Assembly (NCBI RefSeq): GCF_020882015.2
Contig: NZ_CP086555.2
Coordinates: forward strand, 558,001-622,000
Direction: 5' to 3'
DNA length: 64,000 bases
Source of the DNA: Candidatus Borrelia undatumii
GTDB taxonomy: Bacteria; Spirochaetota; Spirochaetia; Borreliales; Borreliaceae
The position numbers and the translations under genes are program-made. Positions 15,974 through 24,486 of this stretch are shown here, in pieces; the stretch's first letter is position 1; each line of letters starts with the position of its first letter. Below the pieces are notes generated by a model, which had not been told where the DNA came from, ran no database searches, and was given only the letters and a program-made list of their open reading frames with translations.

Positions 15974-17695
15974 ATGACTTTATCGGGAAAAAGAATATCT
16001 AAGGGGATAGGGATAGGGGAGGCTCTTTTTATTAGAAAAGATTTTGATAGCTTGATTGATAAGTCAAAAATTGATTCTTCTAGAGTTGATGATGAGATAA
16101 GAAAGTTTAACGATGCTAGGGTTGGGGCTATATCTACGCTTGAAAAGCTTACGAAGAAGGCAGTGGATCAGCTTGGCGCTGATAAGGAAGGCATTTTTGA
16201 GGGGCAGATGTTGATTATTGAAGATGCTGAGCTTACAGATGCCGTTTTAAATTTTATTAAGCGTGAGAATTGGAGTGCTGCTTACGCTGTTTATTTATCT
16301 TTTGAAGAGTTGATTAAGTGTGTGGAGGAGTATACAGATGTTTACCTAAAGGAGAGAGCCTCTGATTTCAGAGATATTAGGAATAGGCTTATTTCAAATA
16401 TTTTGGGACAATTAACAGATTTGTCTGAAATTAATCGAGATGTAATTTTAATTACCGAAGAATTGACTCCTTCTGATACGATGCAGGTTGACTTAAGTTA
16501 TGTTAGAGGATTTTTGACCACAGTTGGTGGTGAGACCTCTCATGCTGCTATTTTGGCAAGAACAATGGGCCTCCCGGCTCTTGTTATGTCTTCTTTAGAA
16601 ATTGGCAATATTAAAAATGGCGATAGGTTAATAATAGATGGTCTCTCTTCGATTGTTATTAATAATCCATCAACTAGTGAACTTAATAAATATATGAACA
16701 AAATGTTAAAGCATAATAAGATTGAGGAAGAGCTTTTTTTATTAAAAAATAAGAGTGCAGAAACGAAGGATGGCATTACGATAACTTTAAAGGCTAATAT
16801 TGGAACTCCTGCGGATATTTCTTATGTTAATAAATATGGACTTGAGGGGATAGGGCTGTTTAGGACAGAGTTTTTGTATATGGAATCTGGAAAACCGCCT
16901 ACAGAGGATGAACAGTTTGAAGCTTATAAGAAAGTTGTGGAAACTGTTGAGAAGAAGGGCGTAGTTACTATTCGTACTCTTGATGTTGGAGGAGATAAGA
17001 AAATACCTTATCTTAACTTCCCAAAGGAAGATAATCCTTTTTTAGGATATCGAGCCCTTAGAATGTATATGGACTATGAAGAGTTGATACAGGTTCAATT
17101 TAATGCAATTTTTAGAGTCAGTCATTATGGTAGGGTAAGAATAATGGTTCCTATGCTTACTAGATATGAGGATATTGACATAATTGATCACTTTGTCAGT
17201 CGTGCTAAAGAAAATTTAAGATCTAGGAATTTACCTTTTGATGAGGATTTGGAAATAGGTTGTATGATAGAAGTGCCTTCAGCAGCCTTAGTTGCTTCCG
17301 AACTTTCTAGTAGATTAAAATTCTTTAGTATTGGTACGAATGATTTGACTCAATATACTTTAGCAGTAGATCGTGGGAATCAGAAGATAGCAAATTTGTA
17401 TGACAAGTATAATCCCGCTGTTTTAAGACTAATAAAGAATGTTTTTGATGTTGGGAATAGCTCTGAGATTGATGTGTCTGTTTGTGGTGAGCTTGGGGGC
17501 GATGAGGCTGGAGCTTTAATTCTTGTTGGTCTTGGATTTAGGTCTTTGAGCATGATCCCTAGCGCTTCACTCAGGATTAAGTATTTACTAAAAAAATATA
17601 CGATATCTGAGCTTAGTGAATTGGCTAATAGGGTATTGAATAGTAAATTAGAGTCAGAGACTTTAAAATATTTAGATAAATTTATAGGAGATTAG
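15974..17695 (+). CDS. ptsI: phosphoenolpyruvate-protein phosphotransferase, Enzyme I
   Basis: Takes phosphate from PEP to charge HPr, the entry step for all PTS sugars. The active-site histidine lies in GGETSHAAILARTMGLPALV. The PEP-binding TIM barrel shows GLFRTEFLYM, TLDVGGDKKIPYL, the metal/PEP segment SIGTNDLTQYTLAVDR and the catalytic cysteine in SVCGELGGDE. The frame opens at TTG 15962, but ATG 15974 has GGAAGG four bases upstream and begins MTLSGKRISKGIGIGEALF, matching usual Enzyme I N-termini, so I chose it (573 residues, standard length). crr starts three bases after its stop. Confidence 0.96.
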   Translation: MTLSGKRISKGIGIGEALFIRKDFDSLIDKSKIDSSRVDDEIRKFNDARVGAISTLEKLTKKAVDQLGADKEGIFEGQMLIIEDAELTDAVLNFIKRENWSAAYAVYLSFEELIKCVEEYTDVYLKERASDFRDIRNRLISNILGQLTDLSEINRDVILITEELTPSDTMQVDLSYVRGFLTTVGGETSHAAILARTMGLPALVMSSLEIGNIKNGDRLIIDGLSSIVINNPSTSELNKYMNKMLKHNKIEEELFLLKNKSAETKDGITITLKANIGTPADISYVNKYGLEGIGLFRTEFLYMESGKPPTEDEQFEAYKKVVETVEKKGVVTIRTLDVGGDKKIPYLNFPKEDNPFLGYRALRMYMDYEELIQVQFNAIFRVSHYGRVRIMVPMLTRYEDIDIIDHFVSRAKENLRSRNLPFDEDLEIGCMIEVPSAALVASELSSRLKFFSIGTNDLTQYTLAVDRGNQKIANLYDKYNPAVLRLIKNVFDVGNSSEIDVSVCGELGGDEAGALILVGLGFRSLSMIPSASLRIKYLLKKYTISELSELANRVLNSKLESETLKYLDKFIGD

Positions 17696-17697
17696 TT

Positions 17698-18267
17698 ATG
17701 GGGTTTTTAGATTTTTTTAAAAAGGCCGCTACTTTGGATTTGATAGCACCTGTTAGTGGGAAGGTTGTTTCGATTGATAAGGTTCCAGATGAGGCATTTG
17801 CCGAAAAGATAGTTGGGGATGGAGTTGCTATTGTGCCAACGGGTAGTGAATTGGTGGCGCCTTGCGACGGAACTATTGGTAAGATTTTCAAGACAAATCA
17901 TGCTTTTAGTCTTGAAACTAAAGAAGGTGTTGAAATTTTTGTTCACTTCGGTATTAATACTCTTAATTTAAATGGGAAGGGTTTTACAAGGGTTGCCGAA
18001 GAGGGTATGAGTGTGAAGCAGGGAGATGTTGTTATTAGACTTGATCTTGACTATTTAAAGGCGCACGCAGAATCCGTGGTTACCCCCGTTGTTATTGCAA
18101 ACTCTGATGAGGTCTCAAGTATTGAATATGTATTTGGTAAGTTTGATGACGGTTCCGAGTATATCTTGCCCGCTTCTACTTCTTTAACGGAAGATATTAG
18201 AAACAAGATATCCCAAACCAAGCCCGTTGAGGCTGGCAAGGATTTAGTTCTGAGAGTTAGAAAATAA
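17698..18267 (+). CDS. crr: PTS glucose-type EIIA component (EIIA-Glc)
   Basis: Soluble phosphocarrier that passes phosphate from HPr to a membrane EIIBC permease. His68 (in KTNHAFSLET) and His83 (in EIFVHFGINTL) are spaced by 15 residues like the His75/His90 pair of the E. coli protein; His83 is the phosphorylated one. The N-terminal GFLDFFKKA is an amphipathic helix of the type that touches membranes in E. coli EIIA-Glc. Length 189 is slightly longer than E. coli (169). It is the last gene of the pts operon; a hairpin follows immediately at 18267. No EIIBC gene is in this window. Confidence 0.95.
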   Translation: MGFLDFFKKAATLDLIAPVSGKVVSIDKVPDEAFAEKIVGDGVAIVPTGSELVAPCDGTIGKIFKTNHAFSLETKEGVEIFVHFGINTLNLNGKGFTRVAEEGMSVKQGDVVIRLDLDYLKAHAESVVTPVVIANSDEVSSIEYVFGKFDDGSEYILPASTSLTEDIRNKISQTKPVEAGKDLVLRVRK

Positions 18268-18282
18268 GGGGCGAGTGCCCCT
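18267..18282 (-). terminator. hairpin between crr and htpG, terminator-like for htpG
   Basis: AGGGGC-gagt-GCCCCT forms a six-pair GC-rich stem with a four-base loop. Read on the minus strand it is followed by TTATTTTCT, so it suits the end of htpG transcription. On the plus strand no U-run follows, but it may still slow crr read-through. Confidence 0.55.
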
Positions 18283-18291
18283 CCCTAGTTA

Positions 18292-20139
18292 TCATATGCT
18301 TTTCTCTAGGATTTCATTCAGAATATTGATGAATTGGCTTGGATTTTTGCTGGGTAGTCCTGAAGTTATTCTTGCCTCTTCAAGAAGAATGATGCTTATT
18401 TTTTTCAGATTTTCACTGTCTAGATTTTTTAAGTTTTGAATGATTTTGTTGTTCGGGTTGAGCTCAAGGATAGGCTTTACTTCTTTCACTTCTTGCCCCA
18501 TTGACAGCATAATTTTTTGCATTTGATACGTAGGGTCTGCGCTATCAATAATGATTGCCGATGGTTCTTTTATTAGTGTGGCTGATAGCAGAACGTCTTT
18601 GACCTGGTCTTCAAGCATTTCTTTTACTTTTAGCAAGATATCTTTGAATTCTTCCTCAGTTTTTTTAAAGTTTTCATCTTTTAATTCATTGCTTGTTTCG
18701 TTTTTATTAATCGCTTTTAACTTCATTCCGTCATATTCTGTAATGAAATTTAAAATGGCTTCGTCAAGTTCGTCATCCATAATAAGGGTTTCGTATCCCC
18801 TTTCCTTATAGGCAGATACAATCGGATTGGCTTTTAATACACTTTCTCTCCCTCCAGTTATGTAATATATACTTTTTTGTCCCTCAGGCATTCTATTTTC
18901 ATATTCTTTCAAGGATACAATCCCATCTACGTTAGAAGACTTAAATCTAATCAAAGATATAAGTTTTGCCCTGTTATCAAAGTCAGAATAAACCCCTTCC
19001 TTCAAGCACCTGCCAAATTCTTTTGAAAATTCAGCAAACTTGGAAGAATCAGATTCACTAAATTTTTCAAGCTCACCCAGTATCTTTTTTACAGAGGATG
19101 ACTTTATTTTAGATAGTATTTTATTTTGTTGCAGAATCTCCCTGCTTACATTTAGCGGTAAGTCTTGACAATCTATTACCCCTTTTACAAATCTTAAGTA
19201 ATTTGGGAGTAAACTACCCTCAGAATCTGTTATGAAGACTCTGTTTATAAACAACCGTACACCGGGTTTAGGATTTGGATAATATAGATCATAGGGAGCC
19301 TTGCTTGGTACATAGAAAAGGTTGATATATTCAACACTCCCCTCAGCTTTTGTATGAATATGGATAAGCGGGTTCTCATAGTCAAAAGTCAGGTTTTTAT
19401 AAAATTCATTATATTCTTCAGCAGTAATTTCATTTTTATTTTTTACCCAAATTGCAGTAGTTTCGTTTGCTTTATCTTCTCTGTCTTCGAACCCCTCCTG
19501 TTTTCCGTCTTTCATTAAGGGTTCTCTGTATTTAATGAATATAGGATAGTTGATATGGTTCGAATATTTCTTTATAATCTCTTGAATTTTCCATTTGTTG
19601 GCATACTCGGTTCCTTCTTCGTTAAGGTAAAGGGTTATCTCGGTGCCCATGTCATCCTTTTCTGTTTTCTCTATTTCATACCCCGTTTTGCCATCACTAG
19701 ACCAGATATAAGCATTATCTTCTAAAGCTTTTCTTGTTCTAACTTCAACTTTCTCCGATACAATAAAAGCACTGTAAAAACCAACTCCAAATTGCCCAAT
19801 CAAACTTGAGGCTTTTTTTTCATCTTTTTTTAAGTTGTTTATGAATTCCTTGGTTCCTGATTTTGCAATTACCCCAAGATGATTAATTAGATCTTCTTTA
19901 TTCATTCCAACGCCGTTGTCTTTGATCTTAATGATTTTATCTTCGAATCTTATTTCTATTCTTGGCTCTAGGTTAATATCCTTAAATTTTTCATCCGTTA
20001 AGTTTAAAAATTTAAGCTTGTCAATTGCATCAGAAGCATTTGATATTAATTCCCTTAAAAATATTTCTTTATGGGAGTAAAGTGAGTGTATGATTAAATA
20101 AAGCAGATCATTAACTTCTGTGCCAAATTGTTTTTTCAT
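18292..20139 (-). CDS. htpG: molecular chaperone HtpG (Hsp90)
   Basis: ATP-driven chaperone of the GHKL fold. The N-terminal nucleotide domain has ELISNASDAIDKLKFL (metal/ATP Asn), KDNGVGMNKEDL and a lid followed by GQFGVGFYSAFIV. The middle domain has the catalytic-loop region PLNVSREILQQNKILSKI. The C-terminal dimerisation part ends in EARITSGLPSKNPSQFINILNEILEKSI. At 615 residues it is complete. The start ATG has GGGGAG seven bases upstream. It is divergent from gnd across 119 bases that must contain both promoters, and convergent with crr across a shared hairpin. Confidence 0.97.
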   Translation of the reverse strand: MKKQFGTEVNDLLYLIIHSLYSHKEIFLRELISNASDAIDKLKFLNLTDEKFKDINLEPRIEIRFEDKIIKIKDNGVGMNKEDLINHLGVIAKSGTKEFINNLKKDEKKASSLIGQFGVGFYSAFIVSEKVEVRTRKALEDNAYIWSSDGKTGYEIEKTEKDDMGTEITLYLNEEGTEYANKWKIQEIIKKYSNHINYPIFIKYREPLMKDGKQEGFEDREDKANETTAIWVKNKNEITAEEYNEFYKNLTFDYENPLIHIHTKAEGSVEYINLFYVPSKAPYDLYYPNPKPGVRLFINRVFITDSEGSLLPNYLRFVKGVIDCQDLPLNVSREILQQNKILSKIKSSSVKKILGELEKFSESDSSKFAEFSKEFGRCLKEGVYSDFDNRAKLISLIRFKSSNVDGIVSLKEYENRMPEGQKSIYYITGGRESVLKANPIVSAYKERGYETLIMDDELDEAILNFITEYDGMKLKAINKNETSNELKDENFKKTEEEFKDILLKVKEMLEDQVKDVLLSATLIKEPSAIIIDSADPTYQMQKIMLSMGQEVKEVKPILELNPNNKIIQNLKNLDSENLKKISIILLEEARITSGLPSKNPSQFINILNEILEKSI

Positions 20140-20220
20140 GAAAATCTCCCCTCTTTCGTTTGGTTTAATCTTTACTTTTTCTATGATATAACATAATCTG
20201 AAAATAATAAATAAAGTGAC

Positions 20221-20235
20221 TTTACTTGGAGTAAA
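20221..20235. promoter_or_regulatory. perfect palindrome in the htpG/gnd divergent gap
   Basis: TTTACTTGGAGTAAA is a 6-3-6 inverted repeat 24 bases before the gnd ATG. It could be an operator for gnd or htpG, or chance in A+T-rich DNA. No known Borrelia regulator site is implied. Confidence 0.3.
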
Positions 20236-20258
20236 AAGTTGAGGTAGAGGATAATACG

Positions 20259-21653
20259 ATGGATGTTGGTATTTATGGGCTAGGTGTTATGGGCAGTAGT
20301 TTAGCTTTAAATATTGCTGATAATGGATTTAATGTTTCCGTTTACAATAGAGATAGCGATAGGACTGAGGCTTTTCTTATGGAAAATGCCCATAGGAAGA
20401 TTAGTGGATTTAAAGACATTGAGAGTTTTGTTAAAAGTTTAGAAAAACCTAGAAAAATCATTCTAATGGTAGCGAGTTCTGCTGTAGATAAAGTAATTGA
20501 ACAAATTCTCCCTCTAATTGAAAAACTTGATATTATTATTGACGGTGGGAATTCTCACTACAAGAATACAATGAGAAGAGAGAGAGAACTGTTTTCTAAA
20601 GACATTTATTTTGTTGGACTTGGAATTTCAGGAGGGGAGGGAGGAGCACGGTCTGGGCCTTCATTAATGTATGGTGGTAGTAAAAAGGCATATGAGTTGA
20701 TTGAGCCTGTTTTGAACAAGATAGCGGCTAGGACACGAGTGGGGGATATTTGTTCTTCCTACATTGGTGAGAATGGGGCTGGACACTATGTAAAAATGAT
20801 TCATAACGGAATTGAATATGCCGACATGCAGCTTGTTGGTGAGGCATATTTCTTTATGAAAAAAGCTTTTAATTTAGATAATTTAAGGATTGCAGAAGTA
20901 TTTGAAAAGTGGAGCGAAGGAGAGCTTTCTAGTTATTTGGTAGAAATAACATCTATTATTTTAAAATATAGGGAAAATAATGAGTATTTGCTTGATAAGA
21001 TTTTGGATGTTGCAAGTCAAAAGGGTACTGGAAAGTGGGCTTCAATTGAGGCTTTTGAGACAGGTGTGCCAGCAAATTTGATTTTTGAATCTGTGTTTGC
21101 GCGGTTTCTGTCTACATTAAAACATGAGAGAGTAATTGCTAGCGATATCCTTAAAATGGACGTAGGCTCTTTTAAATTAGAACTCAGTGATTGGATTTTA
21201 GATCTTTATTATGCTCTTTTGGTTTCGAAGATATTGGCTTATGCGCAGGGTTTTATGCTTCTTAAGACGGCATCTGTTAATTATAATTGGGATTTGAACT
21301 TGGGAAAAATTTCTTTAGTTTGGAGAGAGGGCTGCATAATTAGAAGTGTTTTCCTGGAAAAGATTAAGTTAGCTTATGATAAAAACCCTCATCTTATTAA
21401 TCTACTTTTTGATGATTACTTTTTAGAGATAATTAAAGGACATCACAAATCTTTAAGACGAATAGTTTCAAAAGCTAGCGAAATCGGAATACCCTTGCCG
21501 GTATTTTATGCAAGTCTTTCCTTTCTGGATTCTTATTCTACCAATTATCTGCCAGCCAATTTAATCCAAGCTCAGCGAGACTTTTTTGGTGCACATAAAT
21601 TCGAAAGACTGGATTCAAAGCTAGGTGAATTCTTCCATAGCACTTGGCAGTAG
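20259..21653 (+). CDS. gnd: 6-phosphogluconate dehydrogenase, decarboxylating
   Basis: Converts 6-phosphogluconate to ribulose 5-phosphate with NADP in the oxidative pentose phosphate pathway, here a source of NADPH and of pentose for prs. The dinucleotide fold is GIYGLGVMGSSLALNIADNG; the substrate segments are IIIDGGNSHYKNT, GISGGEGGARSGPSLM and the catalytic KMIHNGIEYADMQLVGEAY (Lys and Asn). Length 464 is standard. GAGG lies just upstream of ATG 20259. The C-terminal substrate tail ends in AQRDFFGAHKFERLD. It is convergent with the first of the four small exported-protein genes. Confidence 0.97.
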   Translation: MDVGIYGLGVMGSSLALNIADNGFNVSVYNRDSDRTEAFLMENAHRKISGFKDIESFVKSLEKPRKIILMVASSAVDKVIEQILPLIEKLDIIIDGGNSHYKNTMRRERELFSKDIYFVGLGISGGEGGARSGPSLMYGGSKKAYELIEPVLNKIAARTRVGDICSSYIGENGAGHYVKMIHNGIEYADMQLVGEAYFFMKKAFNLDNLRIAEVFEKWSEGELSSYLVEITSIILKYRENNEYLLDKILDVASQKGTGKWASIEAFETGVPANLIFESVFARFLSTLKHERVIASDILKMDVGSFKLELSDWILDLYYALLVSKILAYAQGFMLLKTASVNYNWDLNLGKISLVWREGCIIRSVFLEKIKLAYDKNPHLINLLFDDYFLEIIKGHHKSLRRIVSKASEIGIPLPVFYASLSFLDSYSTNYLPANLIQAQRDFFGAHKFERLDSKLGEFFHSTWQ

Positions 21654-21666
21654 TTTAAGTTTTACG

Positions 21667-22206
21667 TTAAACATAATATTTTGCGAATATTCCTCCCATT
21701 ATGTTTGTTTTAAGCCCCGCGTAAAGATGATGGTATGCAAGAGATCTTGTGCTTGATATAAATTCTATTGAAGGTGCTATTTTGAAACCTATTTCCACCT
21801 GTTCTGTTATGTCGTAGGAAAGGATTACTGGTATTCTAGCTCCAAAACCCAGTTGGATGTTTATTAAATCTGACTTGTTGGATGCTATGTGTATGTTCCC
21901 CCCAATACCCAATCCAATCGATAGCCTTTCTATTAAGGGTATTGTAAAGATTAAATCTAGAGCTGCAAGTGAAAATAGATGGAAGTCGTATTTTTTTGAA
22001 TTAATTCTGCGGTTGGACAAATTTATTCCATTAGTGCCCCCGTATCCTATCTCAATATCAATAAAAGGAAAGGACATAACATAACTAAGGATAGGGTTCC
22101 CAATATTCAGCCCAAATCCTATCCCCCTGTCCAGGTATGAATTTCTCCCATTCCCACTAGTCCACGTGATCAATAGTAACGACATCACTATCACTAATTT
22201 CTTCAT
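21667..22206 (-). CDS. exported beta-rich protein, family member 1 (position of BB0562)
   Basis: ATG 22206 has GGAGG four bases upstream and gives a signal peptide (MKKLVIVMSLLLITWTSGNG); earlier start codons are less likely. The mature part, about 160 residues, alternates hydrophobic and polar residues with many Gly and aromatic positions (GFGLNIGNPILSYV ... FIDIEIGYGG ... IQLGFGARIPVIL) and ends in FAKYYV, consistent with a small outer-membrane barrel. It is related to the next three genes through the RG.GFG.. start and PF.DIEIG block. The B. burgdorferi gene at this position, BB0562, has been reported to have lipase activity (from memory); I cannot verify catalytic residues here. Confidence 0.7.
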   Translation of the reverse strand: MKKLVIVMSLLLITWTSGNGRNSYLDRGIGFGLNIGNPILSYVMSFPFIDIEIGYGGTNGINLSNRRINSKKYDFHLFSLAALDLIFTIPLIERLSIGLGIGGNIHIASNKSDLINIQLGFGARIPVILSYDITEQVEIGFKIAPSIEFISSTRSLAYHHLYAGLKTNIMGGIFAKYYV

Positions 22207-22409
22207 TAAGCCTCCAATAAATAGCACTCGTTATAATATTATAATACCATAATATTAGTTTTAAAAATTAAACAAAGCTTTTCTGAATATACAGTAAGCT
22301 TGCTATTCTGAATTTAACTTAAAAATTAAGCGAAACATTTTAAACATTTTAAGGATCTCAATATTGCATTACATAAAGTGTTAGTTTGATAGCATGTCGT
22401 TCAAGTATT

Positions 22410-22946
22410 TCATGCAATCCAAAATCTAAGCCCCATCGTTGCAAATAGTTCCCATTTTTGAGTTGAGCTGACAGCCCCACCCCAAATATTGACACCAGGT
22501 CCTGCTTTTAAAAAGATGTCAACTGATCTTTTACTAACTGAGAAATTTAATATAAAAGACAGCCTTCCTCCAATAGTTATTGAACTGTAAACTGCTTGAT
22601 TTTTGTGCCACTTCGACATCCACCACACCCCATAAACACCAATTCCAAGTGCAATATCTATGAAGCTTGAATCCTCTAATAGATTGTACGTGGGGGTAAC
22701 AAATTCTAAAGAGGAAAATATTGTACTAGCGTTTTGAAACAAATTCCTCAGCCCATTGTAAAGTCCAATCTCTATCTCAACATTGGGTCCCAAGATCAGT
22801 TGCAACGTGCTTGGGAAAGGACCCATCACGCCAACACCAAAGGAACCCCGACTTGTATACAAATCTTCTGCCGAAACATTCATAACGACCATTAATATAA
22901 GGATTAAGATCAATACTGTTTTTTTCATACCCCTCTTTATACCCAT
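22410..22946 (-). CDS. exported beta-rich protein, family member 2
   Basis: Signal peptide MKKTVLILILILMVVMNVSA, followed by a 155-residue mature protein of alternating strand character. It shares with its neighbours the N-terminal block SRGSFGVGVMGPFPSTLQLI, the EIEIGLYNGLRNLFQ block, and a terminal aromatic motif (FATMGLRFWIA). Two starts are possible: ATG 22946 (GGAGG only two bases upstream) and ATG 22928; the latter begins the classical signal peptide. Likely outer-membrane or periplasmic; function unknown. Resembles the DUF3996-type small proteins of Borrelia, a tentative link. The 200-base gap to member 1 holds no gene. Confidence 0.65.
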   Translation of the reverse strand: MGIKRGMKKTVLILILILMVVMNVSAEDLYTSRGSFGVGVMGPFPSTLQLILGPNVEIEIGLYNGLRNLFQNASTIFSSLEFVTPTYNLLEDSSFIDIALGIGVYGVWWMSKWHKNQAVYSSITIGGRLSFILNFSVSKRSVDIFLKAGPGVNIWGGAVSSTQKWELFATMGLRFWIA

Positions 22947-23073
22947 AACCTCCGCCTGTTAAGTATATACCCAAGCCCCTAAAATGGAAACTAGGAGCAC
23001 CGTTCTATACTTTGAATAGTGCACTAAAAATAAAGATATACCTTTTCTTCGCTTATATTCTTGTTTGCTGTTT

Positions 23074-23119
23074 ATTGCTGTTTACATGAACCAGATTATT
23101 GCTGTTTACATGAACCAGA
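23074..23119. repeat. 24-base tandem duplication over the 3' end of family member 3
   Basis: ATTGCTGTTTACATGAACCA plus two more bases occurs at 23074-23095 and again at 23098-23119, period 24. On the minus strand each copy encodes the terminal Trp-Phe-Met and stop codon, so a read-through of the first stop would be followed by the same ending again. Confidence 0.9.
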
Positions 23120-23621
23120 ATCTGGCGCCAATTCCTGCAAATACTTCCCACCTAAACCCCACTCCTTTGCTCCAAATGTTCATCCCAAGACCAGGTGCCA
23201 CTTTTAAAAACAAATCAAATCTTTGCCTAGACACTGCCAGATTTAAAATTAGAGGCAATCTTGCTCCTATGCTCATCGGGCCATTGTTTGCCTGGCTACC
23301 ACTCCATCTTGAGAACCATATGGTTCCGTAGGCACCGCCCCCGACAGCAAATTCTAGAATGCTAGCTGCCCCTGGGAAGGTATATGCATAGAAGAGATAA
23401 TCTAGTGCAAGAAACAGAGTTTTCCAATCTTGAAATAAATTGTTTGCACCATTGTAAAGGCCAAAATCTATATCTACACTTCCAAGGCTTAACTCCAATA
23501 CAATAGGAAACGGTAATAAAATCCCCGTCCCAAATTTACCCCTTGCTGTTGATGCTGAGCTTGGAAAAACAGAGTTTAAACCCAGCACCAACATCAAAAT
23601 GACTATAATCTTTTTTTTCAT
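23106..23621 (-). CDS. exported beta-rich protein, family member 3
   Basis: ATG 23621 has AGGGGG about eight bases upstream and starts a signal peptide (MKKKIIVILMLVLGLNSVFP); the frame runs further upstream without support. The mature part carries the family blocks TARGKFGTGILLPFPIVLEL, VDIDFGLYNGANNLFQDW and a C-terminal FAGIGARFWFM. It is closest to member 2, sharing the GAYGTIWFSRWSGSQA / GVYGVWWMSKWHKNQA region, which suggests recent duplication. The last codons and stop lie inside a 24-base tandem repeat at 23074-23119, which duplicates the sequence for the end of the protein just beyond its stop. Confidence 0.68.
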   Translation of the reverse strand: MKKKIIVILMLVLGLNSVFPSSASTARGKFGTGILLPFPIVLELSLGSVDIDFGLYNGANNLFQDWKTLFLALDYLFYAYTFPGAASILEFAVGGGAYGTIWFSRWSGSQANNGPMSIGARLPLILNLAVSRQRFDLFLKVAPGLGMNIWSKGVGFRWEVFAGIGARFWFM

Positions 23622-23702
23622 AACAATTCCCCCTACAGAAATGTTTAACCCTAGATTGTAGAAATTCAACAAATCTGTGTTAAGGCGAATATCCTAGGTA
23701 AC

Positions 23703-24278
23703 CTAACTCTTAATCCAAACCTTTATTCCTATAGAAAGATCCCCCCTTATTGGTAATACAAATTGCTTACTAGGAGTTTGACCGACAAAAAGAGAAGGAG
23801 AAGTCCTTATGTTAATTTCGAAATTGTCACCTAGCATTTTGTATTTTAGACCAGAAGGAATTGATAACCCAATTTTATAGTTAGTCCCCGAATAAGATTT
23901 CTGTTCATATATTTCTGTTGTTTTGCCAATTTCTAAAAACAGACCAATACCCATAAAAAAGAAGAAAGTATCTACAATGCGTAAATCCGAAAATATATAA
24001 TGAGCATGTGTATAAAACATGAATTCTTTTGAGAAAAGATTTGAGATACTGATGTGTATTATTCCTACACTGATGTCAAAATTTTTTATGCTGAATTCTA
24101 TTCCCGTTGGAAAGGGGAGGAAGAGCCCAAAACCGAATTTTCCTCTTGATTGAAAGTTAAGGGGAGTTTCCATTTTAGTCGTGGTAAGGGTGCTCTTTGG
24201 GGTTTCTTTTGAAAAGAGATATCCGTGGGAAAGTAATACCAAAAATGACAATACGAATAGCAATTTTTTATCCAACAT
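23703..24278 (-). CDS. exported beta-rich protein, family member 4
   Basis: Signal peptide MLDKKLLFVLSFLVLLSHGY, then a Thr/Lys-rich stretch and the family's block QSRGKFGFGLFLPFPTGIEF followed by FDISVGIIHISISNLFSK. The remaining part again alternates as in beta-barrels and ends DLSIGIKVWIKS. It is the most divergent of the four (191 residues). The start codon ATG 24278 is preceded only by a weak AAAGAAG. It lies at the left edge of a 208-base divergent gap shared with the chemotaxis operon. Function unknown; surface or periplasmic. Confidence 0.65.
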   Translation of the reverse strand: MLDKKLLFVLSFLVLLSHGYLFSKETPKSTLTTTKMETPLNFQSRGKFGFGLFLPFPTGIEFSIKNFDISVGIIHISISNLFSKEFMFYTHAHYIFSDLRIVDTFFFFMGIGLFLEIGKTTEIYEQKSYSGTNYKIGLSIPSGLKYKMLGDNFEINIRTSPSLFVGQTPSKQFVLPIRGDLSIGIKVWIKS

Positions 24279-24434
24279 TTGCGTTCTTCTTTATTTCAAG
24301 AAGCTAATTAACAATAGCTTACATACTTATTATAAATAATGTTTTAAACATTATTTCATATTCATTTAGTATTCAAATTTTTGATTTATAATTGGTGTTC
24401 AGCGGTGTATGAAATAATGTGGGGTTTGGATCAA

Positions 24435-24463
24435 TTGACATTATGACATTCCACTTGTTTATT
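24435..24463 (+). promoter_or_regulatory. candidate sigma-70 promoter for the cheW2-cheA1 operon
   Basis: A perfect -35 TTGACA (24435-24440) stands 17 bases from TTTATT (24458-24463), a fair -10. Predicted start is about 17 bases before the cheW2 ATG at 24487, leaving room for its AGAGG ribosome site. Confidence 0.45.
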
Positions 24464-24486
24464 AGTTCTATCATTAAGAGGCATTT

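Noticed and set aside
23074-23119. Tandem repeat as an insertion-site duplication or attachment site
   Set aside because: The two copies are only two bases apart, nothing lies between them and no mobile gene is nearby; replication slippage explains it.
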